A program made the translations under genes and the position numbers. DNA of 64,000 nt from Candidatus Obscuribacter sp. (GTDB lineage: Bacteria; Cyanobacteriota; Vampirovibrionia; Obscuribacterales; Obscuribacteraceae): the NCBI GenBank assembly GCA_016712465.1, contig JADJQZ010000001.1, positions 2,108,001 through 2,172,000 on the forward strand, written 5' to 3'. Each line of letters opens with the position of its first letter. Position 1 is the first letter of the stretch. Under the pieces are notes generated by a model. It made no database searches and had not been told where the DNA came from. It worked only from the letters and a program-made list of their open reading frames with translations. Shown one piece after another: positions 59,281 through 64,000 of this stretch.

Positions 59281-61551
59281 ATGTGGCCAGGTTCTAAGGG
59301 TAAGGGCCAAAAAGGAAAAGATGGCTCACCCAAGGACGGTGATCTTAAAAAGGCAAGGGCTACCAAAGCTAAGCTGAAGGCCATGACCAAGGAGGCGCTG
59401 GAGGCTGAGCAGGAGGCTGCCTTTCGCGAGCGTGCCCAGGAAAAGAGCGCTCAATCTTTCAACGATTCGGAAGATCTGGATGAGAAAGACGAGGTGGATG
59501 GTGAAGTTAATGAGTCCGAAGTCGGCTTGAATTATCACCAGGAGACCAGAGAAGCCGAGGGCGGCAATTTCATACGACTGCCTGCTTCGGCCGGCGAGCA
59601 CAGTAACGAGAAGGTCTCAGGCGTCTGGAAAAATAGAGTGCTGGGCACCGGCAGACCCGCGGCCCATGATTCTCAATCTCAAACCGGTCCGCGTTCGGTG
59701 GTAGACCAGAACGAGCGCATCAGGCAGAACGCTCAACACGAAGCCATGGTCAATCTGGTGGATCGTATGTTCGATTACTTCCAGAATCTGGCTTACGATT
59801 TCAACCAGATGAATCCGGCTCCCGAACTGGAACTGAGCTGGATCAGACCGACTCTGACCCGAGAGAACATTAGCAGTTGGCACCAGAGTGCCCAGTATAT
59901 TTCCGTTTTCACCGGTCGGATCTCCACTCGCTTCTGGACCCTGGTGGTGCGCGGTACCTATGAGTCAGTAGATTCGTACATAATTCCCGCCGACAAATTG
60001 CTCTCTTTCACCACGGCTCCCACCAGTCATAATTGCGCTCTTTCTATCTTGCCGGCATTTGACGGTTCGCGCGTTTTTTATTACGCCCACGATCACCTGC
60101 TCAATGAAGATAGCCTGCATCTTTGCTACCGAGCCCTGCTTGATACCTTGATCACTGTCGCTCAGGAAGACCAGCCCCTGAGAGGCGCTCTCGATCTCGA
60201 TGCTCTCGGGGTGTTTGGCTCCGTCTCTCACGCCGGTCCCACCGCCTCGGCCAGTGCTCCAGTGGGCCGTGAAGCGGAAATGGAAATCGATTATTCCGCT
60301 CTTTACAGGCAGCACATGGCGGCTCAAGGACAGAGTCAGCCACAAGCGAGTGCTCAGAAAGACTTCGGACAGGCTGACGCCGGGGCACCAGTGAGCGGGG
60401 AGTTCTATGGCGGACAGGGTCAGTCTACTCCGCCCCAGACCTACCCTTCCGAGTTTTCCACCGCGGCTCCACCAGCCGCTCATGCGGCACCACCCGTTGG
60501 TCAGAATGTCTCCGGCACCCAAAATTCTTTGCAGGCGCAGGCCCCGGCCGCCGGCTCCGGTCGTGACGATGATGATTGGAAGCCGGTTGTACGCTCGGTG
60601 CGCAGTGCTTCCCAGCAAATGCCCATTAATCCTTTTAATAACGCCACTCCTCCTGAACCGCCCAAGCCTGCCAGTTCCGGCGCCGGTGAATGGCGAGATC
60701 TATCTTCATCAGGTTCCAGACCGGCTGTGGACCCCAATGCCTCCGGCTTCAATCTGCAGGCGCGTCCGGACGCTTTATCTTCATCAGGTTCCAGACCGGC
60801 TGTGGATCCCAATGCCTCCGGCTTCAATCTGCAGGCTCGTCCGGACGCTCCCCGACCTGGTTTTTCCGCTCAGGCTCTTTTCCAGAGTGCCAGCGCCGGC
60901 ATGCCTCAAACTCCGGTACAGCCTGCGAGCCCACCGGCGGCCGCTCCTTCTCCAGCTCCGGCTCCGGCTCCGGCTTCACCTCAGCCTCAGCCTGCGCCCA
61001 GGCAGGAGGTACCATGGAATTTTGTCTCCTCCGCCTCCAAGACCGAATCCTCCCCTGCTTCCGTATCGCCACCCGGTTTTCAGGCGCCGCCCCAGAGCCC
61101 GGCACCGTCCTTCCAGCCCCAGAATTTTTCCAGACCGCCGGAGCCGCCTGCTCCGACGCCGATGCCCCATTCCCGCCAGGTGGATGAGGTGGCTCACTTC
61201 ATTGCCCATGAAAGCGTGCCTCAAGTACAGTCCCAGTCCCAGCCCCTTATGCAGCCTTCGGTGGAGCCGGTAAGAGATATTCTGGCCGCTGACACCGAGA
61301 CCAATCCGGCTCTGATGCGACCTGCCGCGCCGCCTGCTGCTGCTTCGGAAACTTCATTCAAGAAAGCCCTCGAGGTTTTGCTGGCAGCCTTCGACAAGGA
61401 GATGGAAAGCGTGGCGGCCAGAGGCTCGGAAGCCTTTGCTCGGCGCGATCTGAAAGGGGCGGAAATGATGATTAAGCTGGCCGAGGAAATCTCTCAGTTA
61501 AAAGAAACGATTCAGCAGTTCACTATAACCAATAAAGACAATCTGTCTTAA
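59281..61551 (+). CDS. Pro/Gln/Ser-rich cytoplasmic hypothetical protein
   Basis: A 756-residue protein from ATG 59281 (site GGGAGG). The N-terminus is charged (KGKGQKGKDGSP, LEAEQEAAFRERAQEKSAQS). Residues about 165-325 form a folded domain (MVNLVDRMFDYFQNLAYDFN, LELSWIRPTLTRENISSWHQ, SILPAFDGSRVFYYAHDHLL). Residues 350-700 are Pro/Ala/Gln/Ser-rich, with a 25-residue tandem duplication. The last 60 residues are helical (FKKALEVLLAAFDKEMESV, AEMMIKLAEEISQLKETI). No signal peptide. Family unrecognised. Confidence 0.72.
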   Translation: MWPGSKGKGQKGKDGSPKDGDLKKARATKAKLKAMTKEALEAEQEAAFRERAQEKSAQSFNDSEDLDEKDEVDGEVNESEVGLNYHQETREAEGGNFIRLPASAGEHSNEKVSGVWKNRVLGTGRPAAHDSQSQTGPRSVVDQNERIRQNAQHEAMVNLVDRMFDYFQNLAYDFNQMNPAPELELSWIRPTLTRENISSWHQSAQYISVFTGRISTRFWTLVVRGTYESVDSYIIPADKLLSFTTAPTSHNCALSILPAFDGSRVFYYAHDHLLNEDSLHLCYRALLDTLITVAQEDQPLRGALDLDALGVFGSVSHAGPTASASAPVGREAEMEIDYSALYRQHMAAQGQSQPQASAQKDFGQADAGAPVSGEFYGGQGQSTPPQTYPSEFSTAAPPAAHAAPPVGQNVSGTQNSLQAQAPAAGSGRDDDDWKPVVRSVRSASQQMPINPFNNATPPEPPKPASSGAGEWRDLSSSGSRPAVDPNASGFNLQARPDALSSSGSRPAVDPNASGFNLQARPDAPRPGFSAQALFQSASAGMPQTPVQPASPPAAAPSPAPAPAPASPQPQPAPRQEVPWNFVSSASKTESSPASVSPPGFQAPPQSPAPSFQPQNFSRPPEPPAPTPMPHSRQVDEVAHFIAHESVPQVQSQSQPLMQPSVEPVRDILAADTETNPALMRPAAPPAAASETSFKKALEVLLAAFDKEMESVAARGSEAFARRDLKGAEMMIKLAEEISQLKETIQQFTITNKDNLS
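60701..60850 (+). repeat. 75-base tandem duplication
   Basis: Two adjacent copies, 60701-60775 and 60776-60850, with few differences by eye. They code for 25 residues, beginning SSSGSRPAVDPNASGF, in the disordered region of the Pro-rich protein. Confidence 0.92.
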
Positions 61552-61567
61552 CTTCAGTATCTGGAAT

Positions 61568-62962
61568 TCAGGGCGCCGACGTTGGTTCTTCCGTGCCTTC
61601 TTTGCCGCTACTTTGTTCTTGATTTTGGAAAGGTGCACCATCATCGGTGGCACCCTTGAGAAGCGAGCGGGCCATTTCTCCCAGAACGTTAGTGAGTGTT
61701 TTAACATTGCTGGCGGCGAATATTATGCAACCGGAAACAAGTAAAGAGCCCAGCACCACCAGGATCAAATTGCGGGTGCGGGAGGGGGCTAACTGTTTTT
61801 TCTTTTTATCCTTCAAGTCTGAACTGCGACGAGTTCCAGAGCTGCGGGGGCTCCTCAAATTGGAGCTGCGGTCTTTCGGGCTTATGGTTTTGTTGTTGGT
61901 TTTCGAAGCGGACCTTCTTGCCGCTACGCTTTCGTCCTCATCGAAATCTCTTTCCTGGCGTTTTGGCTCGCTCTTATGCCTGTTGGCGGTTTTTTCAGCC
62001 TTGCCGGCCGGAGGCGTATAACTGAGGGCTGCTTCCAGGTCTTTGCGCATCTGGGTGAGGGATTGATAACGGTCATCGGGCATCTTAGCCAGGGCCTTCA
62101 TGACGATTTTTTCCATAGAGGCCGGTATGTCCAGATCCGGTCTCACTTCCTTCATGGGGGCGGGCGGTTCGCTTATCTGTTTGCCCATGGTGTCTGCGTA
62201 GTTACGGCCAAGGAAGGGCACTTTGCCGGTCAGGCTCTCGTACATGACCACGCCGAGGGAGTAGATATCCGAGCGCAGATCTACATTGGCGCCCATGCAT
62301 TGTTCCGGGCTCATGTAGATAGGCGAACCCCAGACTTCGCCCATACGCGTCAATCTTTGCGCCTCTTCGGTGATCATGGCGATGCCGAAATCTACTATTT
62401 TTACGTAGTCGTTAGTGCGCCCCTGTCTGGTGAGCATAATATTGCCGGGCTTGATATCACGGTGGATGGCATTGTGTTTGTGGGCATGTTCAATGGCCGC
62501 GCACACTTGCACGAAAATATCCTGGAAGCGCTCCGGTGCCAGTTGTCTTTCCTGCTTGAGCACCTCGGTGAGGTTTTGCCCCTGCAAAAAGTCCATGACA
62601 AAATAGGGTTGCCCGCGGTTGCTGGTGCCGTAGGCGTGCAGATTGACAATGCGAGGGTGATTGAGGCGGCTCAAAAGCTCGGCTTCCCGCTGAAAGCGTT
62701 TGACCAGCATTTCGTCGGTGAGACCCTGGGTGCGCAAGGTCTTCACCGCTACTATCCGTCCGCTATCTCGAGCTTTGGCTTTGTATACCACGCTCATGCC
62801 GCCCTTGCCTATGACCGAGAGCACCCAGTAACGGTTGCCCAGGGTGGCTCCGACCAGCAAATCTTTGAAATTCGGTGGAATCTTGATGCGATAGAGCGGG
62901 TAACGTGAGGCCCCAGGCAGTGGTATCAGTTTTGGTGCGGGGCTCTTGTGGGGTCTTTTCAT
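61568..62962 (-). CDS. Hanks-type Ser/Thr protein kinase, membrane-anchored
   Basis: A 464-residue protein. The kinase domain spans about 44-310: glycine loop IGKGGMSVVY, K74, E93, HRDIKPGN (D169, N174), DFG (D191) and activation segment GSPIYMSPEQ. All catalytic residues are present. A basic, Ser-rich juxtamembrane region (about 315-390; DRSSNLRSPRSSGTRRSS) precedes one transmembrane helix (about 396-417), and a short extracytoplasmic tail ends the protein. It is convergent with the Pro-rich gene and 9 bases after the DUF445 gene. Confidence 0.94.
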   Translation of the reverse strand: MKRPHKSPAPKLIPLPGASRYPLYRIKIPPNFKDLLVGATLGNRYWVLSVIGKGGMSVVYKAKARDSGRIVAVKTLRTQGLTDEMLVKRFQREAELLSRLNHPRIVNLHAYGTSNRGQPYFVMDFLQGQNLTEVLKQERQLAPERFQDIFVQVCAAIEHAHKHNAIHRDIKPGNIMLTRQGRTNDYVKIVDFGIAMITEEAQRLTRMGEVWGSPIYMSPEQCMGANVDLRSDIYSLGVVMYESLTGKVPFLGRNYADTMGKQISEPPAPMKEVRPDLDIPASMEKIVMKALAKMPDDRYQSLTQMRKDLEAALSYTPPAGKAEKTANRHKSEPKRQERDFDEDESVAARRSASKTNNKTISPKDRSSNLRSPRSSGTRRSSDLKDKKKKQLAPSRTRNLILVVLGSLLVSGCIIFAASNVKTLTNVLGEMARSLLKGATDDGAPFQNQEQSSGKEGTEEPTSAP

Positions 62963-62971
62963 TAAAAGACC

Positions 62972-64000
62972 TCAGGGCGCAATGGCATTGACAAGGATCT
63001 GTACAAAACCGAGCATCAGTCCGATAAATCCCCCAAACCACTCCAGGGCTTGCAACTCTTGTTTGCAAATACGTTTGACCAGGTTTTCCAGTTGTTGAGC
63101 CGAAAATAGATCAATCTTCTGGGCAATCACGTTATACATACCCAGCTTCGGTATAGCTTTTTCCAATAACTCACCTAGCTCCCGCTTCAAGTAAGAGTAG
63201 AAAAACTGAGACAAATCCTGCTTGGCTCTCATGAGCCAGGGTTCCGGAATCGATTCCGGGTTGAAGCCGACTATGGCTTGCCTGACGCTGGCCATCGCTT
63301 CGCCTTCCACTTTTCGCACCGAGGCGATGATATCGCTTTTGTGTTCAATTAAGAAGGCTTCCACAAAGGTGACCATGTTGGCTTTGAATTTGTTTACGGT
63401 TTGCAGGGGCATCGAACGCAGGTCGAAATTGGCAATCTGCAGAGCAATTTGCTCTTTGATTCCGAAGCGCTTGATCATGTCCTGGATGATTTTGTCTGCT
63501 TCTTCCGGTTCCTTTTCCAGGAAATTGCGCCATTCATAGCAGACGCGCTTGACGCCGATGATTCTGGCTAAAAGCTTGTAAGGTCCGCTGGCGTGAGCGC
63601 CAATCGACTCCTCGAGGGCGCTGATATTGGAGGGACTCAAAAGGGTAATCAAACCGGCTCGCACCTTGGGTGGTGTCGCAAAGGCTTCCAGGATGCGCGA
63701 GGCGAATTCGCTGGCCTGCTCAAGTGAAATGCGGGTTGTCAGAATTACCTGATCGAAGACCTTCTCGGTAATTGTGGCAATTTTGGCATCTTTACCAGCC
63801 TCCAGGGACTCGATGGAAGAGGCCACGAAATGCTCGAGGAGGGTGGGACTGAGTTCGGCGATATCGGAAGCCAGCCTATGTAGTTTGGTGGTATCGCGAA
63901 ACTCTTTGAGAACCGAATCCACAAGGAGACCAATAGTGAGTCGAATATTATCTTCAGTCAGCAGGTGCTCGACCTGACCTTTGATGTCCTGCGGGGTGAG
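62972..64000 (-). CDS. DUF445-family membrane protein (5' end outside window)
   Basis: The frame is open to the right edge, so the N-terminus is missing; GTG 63922 is internal. The visible part is helical (TRISLEQASEFASRILEAFA, KIIQDMIKRFGIKEQIALQI) and ends with the DUF445 C-terminus: VIAQKIDLFSAQQLENLVKRI, then a hydrophobic helix with LEWFGGFIGLMLGFVQILVN. DUF445/YheB-like proteins are membrane proteins of unknown function. The kinase gene follows 9 bases downstream. Confidence 0.82.
   Translation of the reverse strand, partial: LTPQDIKGQVEHLLTEDNIRLTIGLLVDSVLKEFRDTTKLHRLASDIAELSPTLLEHFVASSIESLEAGKDAKIATITEKVFDQVILTTRISLEQASEFASRILEAFATPPKVRAGLITLLSPSNISALEESIGAHASGPYKLLARIIGVKRVCYEWRNFLEKEPEEADKIIQDMIKRFGIKEQIALQIANFDLRSMPLQTVNKFKANMVTFVEAFLIEHKSDIIASVRKVEGEAMASVRQAIVGFNPESIPEPWLMRAKQDLSQFFYSYLKRELGELLEKAIPKLGMYNVIAQKIDLFSAQQLENLVKRICKQELQALEWFGGFIGLMLGFVQILVNAIAP

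Noticed and set aside
61976..62908. Plus-strand frame of 310 codons over the kinase
   Set aside because: Antisense of a complete kinase domain with all catalytic residues.

Overview
The window reads as chromosomal DNA of a Gram-negative-type bacterium with about 54% GC, dense genes and frequent GTG/TTG starts. TonB/ExbB/ExbD-type genes, many Sec signal peptides and a SpoIID-like protein indicate a periplasm and outer membrane. Serine/threonine kinase, zinc-ribbon and low-complexity proteins, together with FtsEX, DciA-like, RNase E/G and the TIGR03960/DUF2344 radical SAM protein, suggest a non-photosynthetic relative of Cyanobacteria (Melainabacteria/Vampirovibrionia, perhaps Obscuribacterales). 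That placement is an inference from gene content, not a measured phylogeny. Layout, 1-15 kb: a bufferin/HvfABC-type RiPP operon opens the window, with two Cys-repeat precursors, a DUF692 (MNIO) enzyme, a DUF2063 partner and a YceI protein. It is followed by tlyA, tRNA-Ser(UGA), a SpoIID-like protein, a large multidomain membrane protein, a secreted Ada-like zinc protein, pncB, miaA, a Yip1-like protein, sppA and a secreted orphan. 15-30 kb: a membrane protein carrying ten LRSPxLGG-type repeats, a secreted poly-Ser protein, two polytopic TonB-family proteins followed by exbB and exbD, aroE, an SCP2 protein, a DciA-like protein with a zinc ribbon, ftsE-ftsX, two cyclophilins and three secreted orphans. 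30-43 kb: a 1620-residue S55/propeller protein, an APC permease, two TPR proteins, and a recently duplicated Clp-N/Hsp20 locus in which each copy has decayed in a complementary way, next to a strongly structured intergenic element. 42-64 kb: a second, divergent DUF692/MNIO operon whose last gene encodes a secreted protein ending in a CPAC motif, then ymdB, a PHP phosphoesterase, a thioredoxin-fold protein without its cysteines, the radical SAM protein, RNase E/G, fur-feoA-zinc ribbon, uvrA, a Pro-rich protein, a membrane Ser/Thr kinase and a DUF445 protein cut by the window end. How the genes work together: the first MNIO operon most likely makes exported Cys-modified peptides that bind metal, as known bufferins do. 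The second looks like an independent peptide-modification operon that I cannot match to a described one. The TonB-ExbB-ExbD cluster would energise an outer-membrane process. The rest is mostly housekeeping: RNA processing, division, DNA repair, NAD salvage and the shikimate pathway.
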